DNA from: Amphiura filiformis | Lineage: Eukaryota > Echinodermata > Ophiuroidea > Amphilepidida > Amphiuridae | Length of the DNA stretch: 64,000 nucleotides | Direction of reading: 5' to 3' | Assembly: GCF_039555335.1 (NCBI RefSeq) | Contig: NC_092628.1 | Coordinates: forward strand, 67,505,292 to 67,569,291 | Shown: positions 12,762 to 24,582 of the stretch, in pieces | How positions within the stretch are numbered: the first letter of the stretch is position 1 | Layout of the letters: each line of letters begins with the position of its first letter | The notes under the pieces: model-generated | Seen by the model: only the letters and a program-made list of their open reading frames with translations | The model's database searches: none | Told to the model about the DNA's origin: nothing | Made by a program: the position numbers and the translations under genes

Positions 12762-14932
12762 GTCCTACAGGAGTAACCTCACCCAATGACAGAAGTCCTC
12801 ATTCACCCGACCATTCCACAGGAGGGATGAGTAGCCGAGATCCAACACCACCCCCATCACCACCACCCCAGGTCCCACCAAGAAGAGCCCATAGTAATGG
12901 GCCAGTACAGAGAGTACCCAGCAACGCATCTGATCAACCTCAACCTCAACCTATTACTAGATCTCCTGCAACCCAACGAAGTAGATTAGTGCCAGGTGAG
13001 TTCAAATATAGGAGCTTACCAATGAGGTCACTCTGCTATCACAGGAAGGATGAGACCCATACCAACGTTTTCACCACCATCACCCCAGGTTCCACATAGA
13101 ATAAACCACAGTAACGTGGCAGTTCTAAAGAGTACCATATTAAACCTACTTTAACATCCTAGGGTTAAGGCCATCAATTTCAGGAGTGCTTTTAAGTTAT
13201 GAAATGAAAGTTACAAATGGAATTAATATACATAATTCAAAATACAGTGTATGAAGTCATCATCATATCATAAAGGTTTACTTTTATTCTGACACTTGAC
13301 ACATTCTACATAGAATAGTCTGGTACAGAGAGTGTACCAAACAAATGCATCTGATCTAGCAATTCCAATGGATCTTCTGAAAACTCCAGTGACATGTGAT
13401 TTTATAACATGGAAGCTTTGGTTATGATGCACACTCCCTTCTTGCAGTGCCATCCCTTGTTCCCATTGAAGAGTATATGGTAGTAGTCTTTAACAGCATT
13501 ATGGAGGAGCCTCGTACCATTGCATATTATCCCATTCTTCTAAAGGCTGGATTATTTCAGAGATTCATTATTCTGAAAAATATCACTGAATTAGTTGTTT
13601 GTTTTGCTTTCTTTCAGATGGTTCCAGCCATCCTACAAACAACAATCCTGACAGCAGTAGCCCTAATGCTGACCACCCTCTGTCAGATTACCCATGGTTC
13701 CATGGGACATTATCAAGAATTGATGCAGCTCAGTTGGTCCTTCAAGGAGGTGGTCCAAGACATGGTGTATTCCTAGTCCGGCAAAGTGAAACCCGTAGAG
13801 GAGAGTGTGTGTTGACATTTAACTTTCATGGCAGACCTAAGGTAGGAATACCGCCTAATTTACAAATTCTTTATTGGTTACAATCTGAAGAAATATTTAT
13901 TTATCCCAAGGAGATTAGACAGATCCGGACTATGCCATGTTTGCATGTTACTCATGGAGAGTAATGTATAATGAAAGACAGAGATAAAAAGACTAGTTTG
14001 TGTCTGAAATTCTGACAACTAGACAGAAAATGCAGTACTGCGCAGGATGGCAACCAATCACAGCGCGGCTTTGCCCTGACATCGGATGCCAACTAGTCTT
14101 TTTATCTCTGTCTTTCATTATAGTGTACCTCCAGAATATTTCAACATGTGGCCATTATACATATATAGTTTTTTTTTTCGCATTCTGTGTGTAACACAAA
14201 TTAAGTGCTTCATGCATAAACCATGCGTTATGAAGACTGGTTATCGCTTGGATTTGGCCTCTAACCCCATACATCAGAACCAGGGTTTTCTTAAATGCTC
14301 AAATAACACAAATATATGTGCTCATGCATGATACCCCTTCAAGTCCAAAATTTTGAAAACGTATGTGTTGAAATATTTCATGATTTGATGTAGAAAGACC
14401 TGATACTTTCATCTGGGATTGCTCCCCCCCCCCACACACTTTTTAGATTCTTTAGCACACTGTGCATACTTTCAAATATGTTCAAGTTGTTTGTAGATAT
14501 TTTGACAATCCTTTGTTTTAATCATTTCCACAGCACCTGCGGTTAACACTTGACACAGATGGTAGATGTAAAGTTACACACATGTGGTTTGAAAGCATAT
14601 TTGATATGCTAGAACATTTCCGATCGCACCCCATCCCTCTTGACAGTAGGGACGGTGCCACACAGCCGGATGTCACACTAACTGAATATGTCCCAAATGC
14701 GCAGTCGGTCAGCACACCAAGTACGCCGCTGACCCCACAGAGTCCAGAAGAGATGAATCAAAACATGGATCCACTCATGACTGGAGCTGAATTTGAAACC
14801 GCTGGAGGTGGTGAATTTCCATTGACCATAAATGGGGCAGCACCACCACAAGGTCACTCATCATTAGATGGACAAGGAGGACCAACGAGAGGATCCAGTC
14901 GGGCTGTGCGGAACCAGTATTCTTTTGTATAA
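12762..14932 (+). CDS. SH2B: SH2B/APS/Lnk adaptor protein, C-terminal exons
   Basis: Three joined exons, 12762-12995, 13618-13841 and 14534-14932, give the last 284 residues. Each boundary has AG/GT and matching phase. The first exon is rich in Ser, Pro and Gln. The SH2 domain starts at [10 protein letters not shown]; its [12 protein letters not shown] carries the phosphotyrosine-binding Arg of strand B, and it ends near LTEYV. These match vertebrate SH2B proteins closely. After a Thr/Ser/Pro-rich tail the protein ends [10 protein letters not shown]. This fits the known APS-family motif RA(V/I)xNQY(S/T), which when phosphorylated binds the Cbl kinase-binding domain. The family scaffolds insulin, JAK and other receptor-kinase signalling at the plasma membrane. 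The N-terminal dimerisation and PH domains must lie in exons upstream, which I did not find with confidence. Vertebrates have three paralogues; I cannot say which one this best matches. Confidence 0.95.
13025..13412 (+). pseudogene. Decayed copies of the SH2B proline-rich exon
   Basis: The intron after the first SH2B exon contains sequence homologous to that exon. 13040-13133 aligns with about 12810-12920: shared ACAGGA.GGATGAG, then CACCCCAGGT.CCAC and a final AGAGTACC. A second piece at about 13306-13400 aligns with about 12880-12975: TACAGAGAGT.TACC, GCATCTGATC, then GATCT.CTG. The second piece shares CTACATAGAATA with the first piece rather than with the intact exon. Both lack an open frame joined to good splice sites and look non-functional. 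Confidence 0.7.
13967..14122. mobile_element. 156-bp palindromic MITE in SH2B intron
   Basis: Perfect inverted repeats of about 31 bases start TATAATGAAAGACAGAGATA and run to GACTAGTT, with TA at both outer ends, as in Tc1/mariner-type insertion. It lies in the intron that divides the SH2 domain coding sequence. No coding content. Confidence 0.9.
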
Positions 14933-15699
14933 GTGCAAAATACTTTGTAAAAGTGGGCATTTGAGACATACACTTGATTCAAAATTGATGAGTCTCTTTA
15001 AAAAGGGATAACAGATTGTTTATATATATATGAATTTGATAATGAAGAAGATTGAAAAACAAGTGTTATGAAAATGTACCATTTGTACTTTATTTTCATA
15101 TAAAGTTCTGTATTAAAATACCTTCAAGAAGCATCACGCTCAAAAGAGCCACATATGATTACAAAACAATTGACCGAACAAAGTATTTCTTCTTGTAATA
15201 TGCAGAGATTAATTGTAAAGATAAATAGATGTCATGTTATTTTTATACTCATTATACTTAGTGATGATGAAATACATTGTGTACAAACAAAGAGTGGTGC
15301 ATTGAATTGAATGTAAGAATCCTGTCCATAACTATGCATGCTGTTATCAACCAGGTCTATCTGGTTTGACTTGATTCACAAAGATGTGTCTTAGTGCTTT
15401 GTGACATCTCACTTAATCTTGGATATTGCAACACATGGCTTATCATAAGACCAATCTTACTTATAGCGGGGAATTGTCACAAACTTTTACTTTTCACACT
15501 TAATTTAAAACCCCTTATAGCTTCTAAAAATATTTTTGACAAATGTTTGTGTAGCTGTTTAAACCGCAAATTAGGGAAATGCACAAACTGTCCAAAACAT
15601 TTAAAATCTTTAAAAGAATTGATAGCACTTAGGTATCTGGCTATACAGTATATACCAGGATCTATCTTATTGTACAATAACATCACCTAATTATATTGG
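14933..15699 (+). other. Probable SH2B 3' untranslated region and flank
   Basis: The sequence after the SH2B stop codon has no gene. AT-rich sequence with several ATATAAA and ATTAAA-like hexamers (for example near 15103 and 15112) could serve as poly(A) signals. The true end cannot be chosen from sequence alone. Confidence 0.4.
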
Positions 15700-15948
15700 T
15701 ATACAAGGTGTCTCATAATGATAAGTACCATTAGTATTATATGCCACAACTGTTCAAAGATGTGCTGATATCAGTACAACTAAAAGATTATTGACTTCAG
15801 TTTTGAAATAAACTGGATCTTGCGGTGCAAGTTGAGAAAAAAATCTTGTTATCTTCATCATTTTTAAGTTAAACTTCAAAATACCATGAGAGTGTCACAG
15901 TGGATGTATACTTGTGGATGTGTACTTATCATTTTGGAACACCCTATA
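15700..15948. mobile_element. Mariner-type MITE
   Basis: The ends read TATACAAGGTGTCTCATAAT and the complement of TATAGGGTGTTCCAAAATGA, sharing ATGATAAGTAC further in. A TATA sits at both borders. The GGGTGTTCC-type ends followed by an inward arm resemble mariner ends. No transposase frame within its 249 bases. Confidence 0.75.
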
Positions 15949-16696
15949 TTTTTGATGTCTAAGACGAGTCTTATCATGTTCACACTCTTAAGTAAATATT
16001 TTACTTCATACAAATGATTCAACCAGAAAAGTATAAAAAGTATAATGTATGCAGAACACTGTCCACAGGTGCTTAATTAATTCAGGACTATTGGTCAGCA
16101 ATTTTATTATTAACTTTATTGAAATAGAAATTGAAAGAAATGAAAATCTTAGTGTGTCAAACTGTTAGGATTTTTTGTATACCACTCTAGCTACCAAAGT
16201 TTTTATCAGTAATTTTTGTTTTGAATTTCATATCACCCTGAATGAATATTTTATGCCCACCATGAAGGTGTATTTGTAATATGTCACATTGTGGAGTCTT
16301 GGTTGGATGGTGCTCAGACAAATTACAAGTAAAGCAAAGTCTTACAGGATTAAGCTATTTTTAATCTAGAGAGGTAATACAGGAAGGGGGCAAGGGAATG
16401 GTTTATTAGAGTAACCAGACAGTACCTCTTTAACAGGATGAATCACCGTTGCAACTGAAACATTTAGTCTTTAGCAGGAATATGATAATTTAGATCACTT
16501 CAATCTGCTGGCAATGCCCTTTTGCACCATGTCATATCTGTGCAAGAGGTTAGCTCCCTCCACTTGGATTGTCCCTCACTCACATTGATTTTAAACAAAG
16601 ATGGAACATAATTTAAGGTAATATCATCACCACTCTGCTTTAGACAACAGTTTCAGTCACAACCTTGGTTCATTCTGTAAAATGTATACACGTACA

Positions 16697-17306
16697 TACG
16701 AGGGGGTATCCAAAAGTTTTTGACATCACCAAGAAGCGAAGGAGCTATATCGATGAAATTTTGTCAGTGCAATTACTGGTCCTTCTCTACATTATGGTCC
16801 AAAAATGGTCTCATAAGTATGTTTACTTTTTTTACAGGTGGCGCTAGATGGGCAGTAGGAGCATAACCTGTAAAATGGTGAAAATTGAGGCACGCATAGC
16901 GTGATTAAGTTCCTGCATTTGAAGGGTTAGGCCTATAATGCTCAGAAAATCTATGATGAAATGAAAGCTATCTCCGGTGATGATTGCTCATCATATGGCA
17001 CACTGTTGCTTTTTGTAAAAGGAATTTCCAAACTGGCCACATGTCCCTCACAGATGAGCCAAGAAGTGGACGCCCATCACTTTCGGATGATGCGCCACAG
17101 TGAAGAAATTCAAGAAAGTGGAGGATCTTATCATGAAAAGGTTATGCGCCTACATCTAGCGCCACCTGTAAAGAAAGTAAACATACTTATGAGACCATTT
17201 TTGGACCATAATGTAGAGAAGGACCAGTAATTACACTGACAAAATTTCATCGATATAGCTCCTTCGCTTCTGGGTGATGTCAAAAACTTTTGGATACCCC
17301 TTCGTA
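16697..17306 (+). mobile_element. Internally deleted mariner element with transposase remnant
   Basis: Long inverted repeats of about 150 bases, each beginning CGARGGGGTATCCAAAAGTT inside a TA target duplication, flank a short core. The core on the + strand encodes pieces of the N-terminal DNA-binding half of a mariner transposase: an AQKIYDEMK-like helix in broken frame, then FQTGHMSLTDEPRSGRPS, with the conserved RSGRP linker. Frameshifts and stops interrupt it, and the DD(34)D catalytic half is absent. It is therefore dead, and could move only if supplied with transposase in trans. Confidence 0.92.
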
Positions 17307-17439
17307 TGTCTGGTTGCTCCGCTGAGGAAGAACCAAAGAGTATCAACTCCGCCATGCTTGTGTATCTCTCATGAAGGGTAAATAGTGTACTGCTGGATAA
17401 TTTTGCTAAACGCCCAGCAAACTTTGATTCACTGAGTGA

Positions 17440-17630
17440 GTTGTTGTTTGCATTTTGTGTGTAACATGTTATGCCAAAAATTTATGTTCAGTGTGCAAAC
17501 CTTTATAAAACTTAAGCTTAAAAATGCAATTATTGCTCCATTTCGGGCACTTGCCAAAAAAGGCTGAAGGTATACCATTTGCCCTCCCACACACAGTATT
17601 TTTGAGTCTGTACTCTTTGGGTCTTTATAA
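17440..17630. repeat. Diverged interspersed repeat, copy 1
   Basis: Shares ordered landmarks with 19655-19830: a C-rich junction followed by CCTTT.TAA, a TTAAA.ATGCAA stretch, ATTCCATTTC-like sequence, ATTTGCCCTC and GTACTCTTTG. The copies have diverged considerably. Confidence 0.55.
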
Positions 17631-18180
17631 TTAATAAAAATATTCTATTGTATTCAACCTTTTCCAGGTCATTGAGAGCCTACACTGTTTGATTGAAAAA
17701 CAAATGGAATGCAAAAGCTTTGGAGTAATCAATTAGGGATATCTACAGGATACATTTGAATTCAGACTAATTTGGACCAATCTTGATTTGGTTCAAATAT
17801 AATGCATCATCATAGAGTTGATCCAAATCAGGCTGCTCAAAATGTAAATTGGCTGCAGGGTTATGCACTTTGCACAGGAAAAAAATTATGTGTAATCATT
17901 ATTTGCTTCCATGCATGGGCACAAGGCACATTCAGTGATTTCCAGGAGAAAAGCACATGTGCGCTTTCAAGTAACATCAGATGGAATGTTGAAGTACTAT
18001 TTGTGTGGTAAACAACATGTTAAATTTCTGAGTCTACTGTGTTTCACCTGACCATCTGCAATAATGAGCATGCACATCTTATGATGCTTCATAAGAAATA
18101 AGAATTTTAGAAATTGTGATTCTTTTCAGTGGTTAAAAAAAATCTTATTACATATGTACTTTTATTATAAATATCCTTAC

Positions 18181-18261
18181 TTGGATTAATGGCACATTTG
18201 GTGACTCTCTAGACCTTAAAGTTCTAGGTCCAGAGAGTCACTTAATGTGCCATTAATCCAA
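18181..18261. mobile_element. 81-bp palindromic MITE
   Basis: TTGGATTAATGGCACATT at the left is inverted at the right, and pairing continues through GTGACTCTCT on both arms with a short loop. Single mismatches interrupt the arms. No coding content. Confidence 0.85.
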
Positions 18262-18519
18262 ATCTGACTAATCCCAACTCAGTCCAGATGAAATTGGATC
18301 CTAATGTAACCTGTAGGTAACACTATATGAACTGATGTTTAAGTGCTGACATAGAAGTGCTAATTTAGCGTGGACCAAATATTATGTGATGTTGTCAATT
18401 GATTATACAATAGAATGCATACTCCATGTTTGCAAGTACCTCCAGTTTATTTGCACTCTATCTATACAACTTCTGTGTCTGTGTAGCTAAGTGATACATA
18501 TACACAAGTATTTTTAGGT

Positions 18520-18905
18520 CATCTGAAGGAAAAGACCTAAGGCATCACAAGTCATGTGTCAGTCAGTCTGTGTGTCGGTCCTGTGTGTCAACAATTAATT
18601 ATGTTTGGCTTTTGGTTAAAATTTGGTCTTATATGATCAGTTCAAATGTTGGGGTCATTAGCTGCATTATGTACACCTTCATGTATTTGGTGGTATCCAA
18701 GGTATACTGAGGTCAAAGGTCATGTGAGGTCAATTTGTAAGTAGGCTAGAAACAAAAAATATTTCACATGAACAGTTTCAACAAACTTGGGCTGTAGTTG
18801 CACTTTGGAAACTTTCATGTAAATGGTGGATCACACACTGAGGTCAAAGGTCATTTGAGGTCAATTTGTACAATAGGCTGAAAATGAAAAAAAAAAGGTC
18901 TCGCA
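18520..18905. repeat. Interspersed repeat with internal 118-bp duplication
   Basis: The segment GAGGTCAAAGGTCATGTGAG at about 18710 recurs with one change at about 18840, each followed by GTCAATTTGTA. The upstream segments of both units share CTTCATGTA and a following TGGTG. The 5' part has GGTCATCTGAAGGAAAAGACC, an imperfect palindrome. This looks like a degraded interspersed element with no coding frame. Confidence 0.55.
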
Positions 18906-20311
18906 TGAATATTTACTATGCGTGATGTTCACTACCCCTATTTCCAGACAACCTATTTGGGACCGCCGTCCCTATTTTTAAACTTCATTGCCTTCTCTAA
19001 GATGCCAATCATTGTTCAATTTCAAAGTTTTTAGTGTGAAAAATACAAACTGGATCAGACTTGCACAGTCTTTGTTCCTGTGTATGGCAATCCAGTCTAT
19101 TTTGTTATTCATCTAGTTCAGATTTCCTCTTAAGAATTCTGTGGTTGATAGAAGATATTTTTTATACCTTCAGAATTTGTGTTTTTCTGAGGGCAGATAA
19201 TTGATATGTATTCATTGTAACAAATATTGTAAACATGATCACTAACTGAAAACTAACATTATATGCTCACATTATGATTGTGATAAAATGTATATCAGGA
19301 AAGGTATTTGAATTGACTACTATCTACAATATTTCTTCCCATTTTTCCCCTTTGACATAAACACTTGCATCCATCCATTTATATAAGATTTCCCAAAATT
19401 AATTTGTGCAGCTGCCCAAACCCTAAAACAAGAAAAAACAGCAATTCATCATATATTCTCATCACCATCATTTCAAAAGTTGAATTAGTATGATATCATT
19501 ACTGATGAGAGAGTTGTCTTTTTACACATGATAATTTGAAATTAACATTTAGTTTTTGAAAATTGGTATAACAGGATAATTTCAACTCTTCTGTTTGTGT
19601 GTAGCTCATAGAAAGCAAAATAGTGTTCCTACGGATTATTTCGGCATTACTTTGCCAAACCTTTTTAATACTCGCACTTAAATATGCAAAGTATCATTCC
19701 ATTTCTGGCTTTAGCCTATAAATGGGGAACTTCACTATTTGCCCTCATTGAGCGACAAACCAAAATGGCTGATTTACCCTAGCATTACACACTGGGTCAT
19801 TTTGAGTTAGTACTCTTTGTTTCTAATCTCTTTGAAAATAATAGAGATTATTCAATAAAGTTTTGTTACTTTTGTTTATTTTAGCATACCAGTAAAGCAA
19901 GTTTCTTTCTAAGCTTCATGTTCACAAAGCAGGGCCAAACCTTAACAAAGCAGATATTCAAATACAGTGCAGTTGTATACAATCATTATTATCATTAATT
20001 TATGTTGGTTTATAAAATAACGCAGAAAGAAAAAAGATGAGAAAATACAAATCAGCAGCTAGTAAGAGAGACTGTGTGTGTGTATAATGCAACCAAATAC
20101 TCTCTATGCTTATCCTATATTTATCATCTATTCACAATGTAACATTTCACATGACCTTATCTTTAATGACCTTAGCTTTAAAAGGGACATGTGGAGATAT
20201 TCAAAATAGTTTACACTTAAAGGTCCTTGACCCGATTGACAGCCTCAGCCCCCATTTTTCTTCATCAAAATTGAGAATTTGGTATCTGAATAAAGCTCAC
20301 ATTTTTCTCAT
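18906..20311. other. Non-coding stretch, includes copy 2 of the 17.4-kb repeat
   Basis: No gene recognised. 19655-19830 is the second copy of the diverged repeat at 17440-17630. The remainder is AT-rich single-copy-looking sequence. Confidence 0.4.
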
Positions 20312-20492
20312 CAGTGGCGTAGCGTAATAGGGGCACGGGGCCACATGCCCCCCCCCCCCCAATCGATCTTAAATTTTTAAAAATCCCATAGGAAAATGGC
20401 CGAAAAACGGCATGTGCCCTCCCAATCAGACCTGGTGCCCCTCCAATCAGACCCGACCCCCCCCCAATCGGATGACCCACGCTACGCCACTG
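20312..20492. mobile_element. Non-autonomous hAT element with perfect 8-bp duplication
   Basis: 181 bases with a 14-base perfect inverted repeat CAGTGGCGTAGCGT, flanked on both sides by TTTCTCAT (20304-20311 and 20493-20500). This is the textbook outcome of hAT insertion. The core contains C-rich blocks and a repeated CCAATCAGACC motif. No transposase. Confidence 0.95.
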
Positions 20493-20500
20493 TTTCTCAT

Positions 20501-22319
20501 TATCCTAGTAAAAATTTTCTTACCCATGATATTTGTTGTTTTGTGTGAACAAAAACATGGTGATTTGTGGTAACCACACCAAGTGTTTGTACTATCCAAT
20601 AGGATATGACTATCCATAGACTCTGATTGTGAGAATCACATGCTAAATTAGAAGCAAGCCATTGGTCGATTCATCAAACCATATATATGGAATACATTAT
20701 GCACCTGAATGTATGAACCTTACCCTTTCTTTGTTGGTCTCAACTCTCCAATCCCAAATTTAAACAGCAATTCTGTTTTGTTTGAAATAGTGGACCATGT
20801 AATGTGTTTACAATGACAAGTACTGATGTTGGAAACTGTTTTAAGAAAATGTCATGTCTGAAAAATTGCTGATTAATTACTAATTATTAATCATTATTTT
20901 CTGTCTCAAAACATGTTTTTGTTATCAATTAGAATAACACAAACACATCAGAATTGCCTTCTATTCTAAAGCAGTGGATACGTAATAAATTGGCAAAAAG
21001 ACAAAGAGTTGAGATAACACTTTTGAATCATGATATGTCAAAATGGATCATATAACAAATCATCGAACTATTTGACAGAATTAACATGAAAATGGTTGTT
21101 GATAATGCTAAAGTTGATGACTGATATGAGAATGTAAAAAGCCTACAAGAATTTTTAAAGGAATTTTGAAAGATATTCTTTTGCAGTTACTTTATGTTGC
21201 TAAGATTATTGAAACAGGTTATAAAGATATAGTGTTTGGAAAATAAACATTACTCACCATTTTGCCATAAAAATGTGGTGCAGTCTCAACCTCTAAGGTT
21301 AAATTCATATATTCTCATATGTCTTCTTGCTCTGCATGATCAATGCTCAACTGCTGGGTACCAAGATTGTACCCAGAAGTCTTAATTTACCTTTGAATTG
21401 GCCTCTGTACATGAGACTAAATTACATTGTGTACTTATAGATATTGAGTTACACAAACAAAATATTCTATAAAATTCTGAAGAAAAAAATACTGTAAATT
21501 ATATAAATACTATTTTTGTATGAATTACTATTTGCGAACAATTAAACTTTGTGTTATCATTTTGTTATAATTTGTGTAATGTGCATTAGCTTAACACAAT
21601 TTGAGTTCTATAAAAATATTTTAATGCACAAAGTGAGTTGAAAATGTATTTTGTTTTTTATTTTGTGTTAGACAGATGTTAAGTTGAAATGATATATATC
21701 TATATATATTATGCAAACTAAACCATCAATAACTATTATTATCATCCTGTGTACCAAGAACGGTATCAATATAATGATTAAATATGATATGAATTGATCA
21801 ACTCGGCTTACGGATGCAATTGGGGGAATTGGAGTTGCCACATTCATTTGTTAGCCGTCTTTTGAGGGATTTTCTGTTACACTTGGCAACCAGCAAATTG
21901 TGTGAATTTGATTTATCAAGTAGATTATGGGAATCTTTCATTGCTTTGTTTACAATTTTTAATTCAATATCATCAAATGGTAAAATTTTGAATCATGATT
22001 TCATTACTTTTTTTCAGATCATGATGTTTCACAACTTTTAAAAGCCTGAATGGATCAAATCATATCATGACTGTAATTTTTCCCTCTCACTCACAATATA
22101 TAACAGTAATGTAAGGGTCCATCTCTGTCTCAATATATTAGTATGATTTCTGTGATATTAACAACTATGTTTAAGTTTTGTTGAAAAATCTGTACATTTT
22201 TGAAAGATATTCTGCATCACTGGAAGATTACATATGTGACTGGCCTGTTAACTTACACAATTTACCATATAATATGATGAGTTTGTGATATCTTAATTTA
22301 CTCTTGCACAGTTGATTAA
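20501..22319. other. Non-coding stretch
   Basis: About 1.8 kb of AT-rich sequence with no recognised exon and no clear repeat structure. Confidence 0.4.
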
Positions 22320-22482
22320 TTGGGCTATTCCACTTTAAATCTATACACACCCTATGAAAGACATGACCTTAATCTCTCACACAGAGAGTGTGAAACTCAA
22401 TTTGAAATTCACACTCCCTGTGTGGAATATTAAGGTCATGTCTTCCATAGGGGGTGTATGGATTTCAAGTGGAATAGCCCAA
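22320..22482. mobile_element. Palindromic MITE, family GGGCTATTCCA, copy 1
   Basis: 163-bp element whose ends are TTGGGCTATTCCACTT and its complement. The arms pair along most of their length, including CATGACCTTAAT and CACACTCCCTGTGTG-like segments. A second copy lies 230 bases downstream. Single-stranded DNA or read-through RNA would fold into one long hairpin. Confidence 0.9.
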
Positions 22483-22710
22483 TGGTTTTGTACCAGCCTG
22501 TGTCAAACTGTCTATCATGTATTTGTGTTTAAATTTAACAAAACAAGTCTAAATAAACATTATTATTATTAAGTGAAAATCAGACTGAGGTACTCATGTG
22601 GCCTTCTATCCCATCTTGTTATTCTTGCCAGATGTGTATCTTGTCCTATTTAATAGACAAAGCATGTCTGTCAGCATCAAGCAAGGAAGCTGCATACATG
22701 CACACTTAAT

Positions 22711-22859
22711 TTGGGTATTCCAGTTTAAATCCATACACCCCTATGGAAGACATGACCTTAATTGCCCACATGGAGTGTAGAATTTGAAATCCACACTCCC
22801 TGTGTGTGAGATTAAGGTAATGTATATTAGGGGTGTATGGATTTCAACTGGAATAGCCC
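22711..22859. mobile_element. Palindromic MITE, family GGGCTATTCCA, copy 2
   Basis: Same family as 22320-22482, with diverged ends (TTGGGTATTCCAGTTTAAAT at the left, GGAATAGCCCC at the right). It shares ATCCATACACCC, CATGACCTTAAT and CACTCCCTGTGTG with copy 1. The left end has lost a C relative to copy 1. Confidence 0.88.
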
Positions 22860-23681
22860 CTTTTAGCCGTGTACTGTAATCCCAAGCTACATTAATTTTT
22901 GCACTTTTCACATTTGAAGTTGGAACTACTAAATTTTCCTTTGTGTATAGAAGAAAGCTTAGAAGTGGGAATTTACACAACAATTTTGACTTCGACAGTA
23001 TTTGATTTTGTTCCAGCTAACCTGTAACCAATTTATCATTTGGGAAGTGAGAAGGCACTTTCATTTTTGTCCAGGAAGTGTGATTCAAGCAGCATTTATT
23101 ATTTTGGTTGCAAACCCTTTCCCTTATCCAAATAATGAGTACCATGTTTCTATTCATGTCCAAGTACATTTTATTACAATTCTTAACTTACAGTTCTCTT
23201 ATTGGCACTAATCTGCAAAGTGCATGTCACTGCAACTTTTGTCACATACTAGATCAGAAGTAATGGAATTTGTTGTTGAAATATGTGACTTTGTGAAAAT
23301 TAAAAAAATGCAAAAAGGTGCTTTTTGAAGCCAAACATTTTTTTTTTCAAAAGTGTAATCTTCTCAGCCAACAAGGTAAGCTTGTTAATTTGTGAGTATC
23401 AAAGTAACGGTTTTTAGTCACAGGCAGCATCCATTTATTCATCATTACAACCCGCCAAATACAACGGCACTATTCCAGTGCTTCTTGTTCATTTCTTTTA
23501 TCGAAGCATTAGTCTTGATCTACATTGAAATGTAGTTTGCTGCCAGCAAGTATACTTTTACTTCAGTTTTTTTTTATTTACTGATGTGCAATTTACCATT
23601 TCAGTTACTTTTATACCCAGTTTTGTCACTTTTCTTTATCACAATTGACAATCTATGCTCTGCGAAGTATAAATATCCTTT

Positions 23682-24191
23682 TAAAGCCTTAATGTACGAT
23701 CTTTTTAAATTTTTAGATTTTTCTTTTTTTCTTCTAAAATGATAATATGCAATCATTATTAAAGTTCCCAATACATTTGGACGCGAAAAAACATTGGGAA
23801 TTTGCAAAGAAACAACATCATAAACTTCACCTCTATCACTCGAAACATATCGCACTATTTGGATCAGGACAGCGAGTGCGGCCTCAGAGTTAGTCTCCTA
23901 CGCGGCCAGTTTGGTTGCGCTCCCTCCACATGTGGAGGGAGCGTAAGCAAGCTAGTTTTGTACGAGACTACGGTTTGCGATCGTGGCCGACATAAAGTCA
24001 TAATCTAAAAAAATTATGACTTTATGTCGGATCAACAGAATCGTCCCGCTTTTACTACAAATAGGACTAATGTGACAGTTTGCTCATAGATTTAAATTAG
24101 AACATGTGTAAGTATTACAAATATGCCAAAAAATCGGTTTTGAAAAAAATAAAGGTAAATTCTGAAAAAAGATCGTACATTATGACTTTAA
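23682..24191. mobile_element. TIR element with two hairpins inside
   Basis: The outer ends are TAAAGCCTTAATGTACGATC and the complement of TAAAGTCATAATGTACGATC. Inside lie an 80-bp palindrome at 23891-23970 (arms beginning TAGTCTCCTACGCGGCC and its imperfect complement, centred on TCCACATGTGGA) and a second hairpin at 23987-24030 (CCGACATAAAGTCATAAT arms). The inner hairpin reuses the TAAAGTCATAAT part of the outer end, so the structure may have grown by insertion of related pieces. Confidence 0.75.
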
Positions 24192-24582
24192 GTAAAGATA
24201 TAAAACCCTAGTTTATTTTACTACTGTCACTATTATGACCCATTTAAGATGAAAAAAGATATATCCTATACTCATTTTGCAATTTATCTTCATTCTGTTG
24301 GTATAACAGGTTACCATTTGTCATGTAAATCTAGGATTACTTTTGTGTCGGAGGTGGCACAGTCAACACTTGAATACAGTCGCTTGCTTATTTTCTGCAT
24401 TCTTATGTCAATGTGGCATATGTGATGGGGGCTGATTTCACCAACAGTTGTGATATACTGTACCACCTCTTATCCATTCAAACTGCCAATAGTTACTATG
24501 GGTTTGGGACTCACGATGCACCACAACTCTGTGTAATTGGCCCCCATTTTCACCAAACCAGGACAATGTAAGCATACTTATA

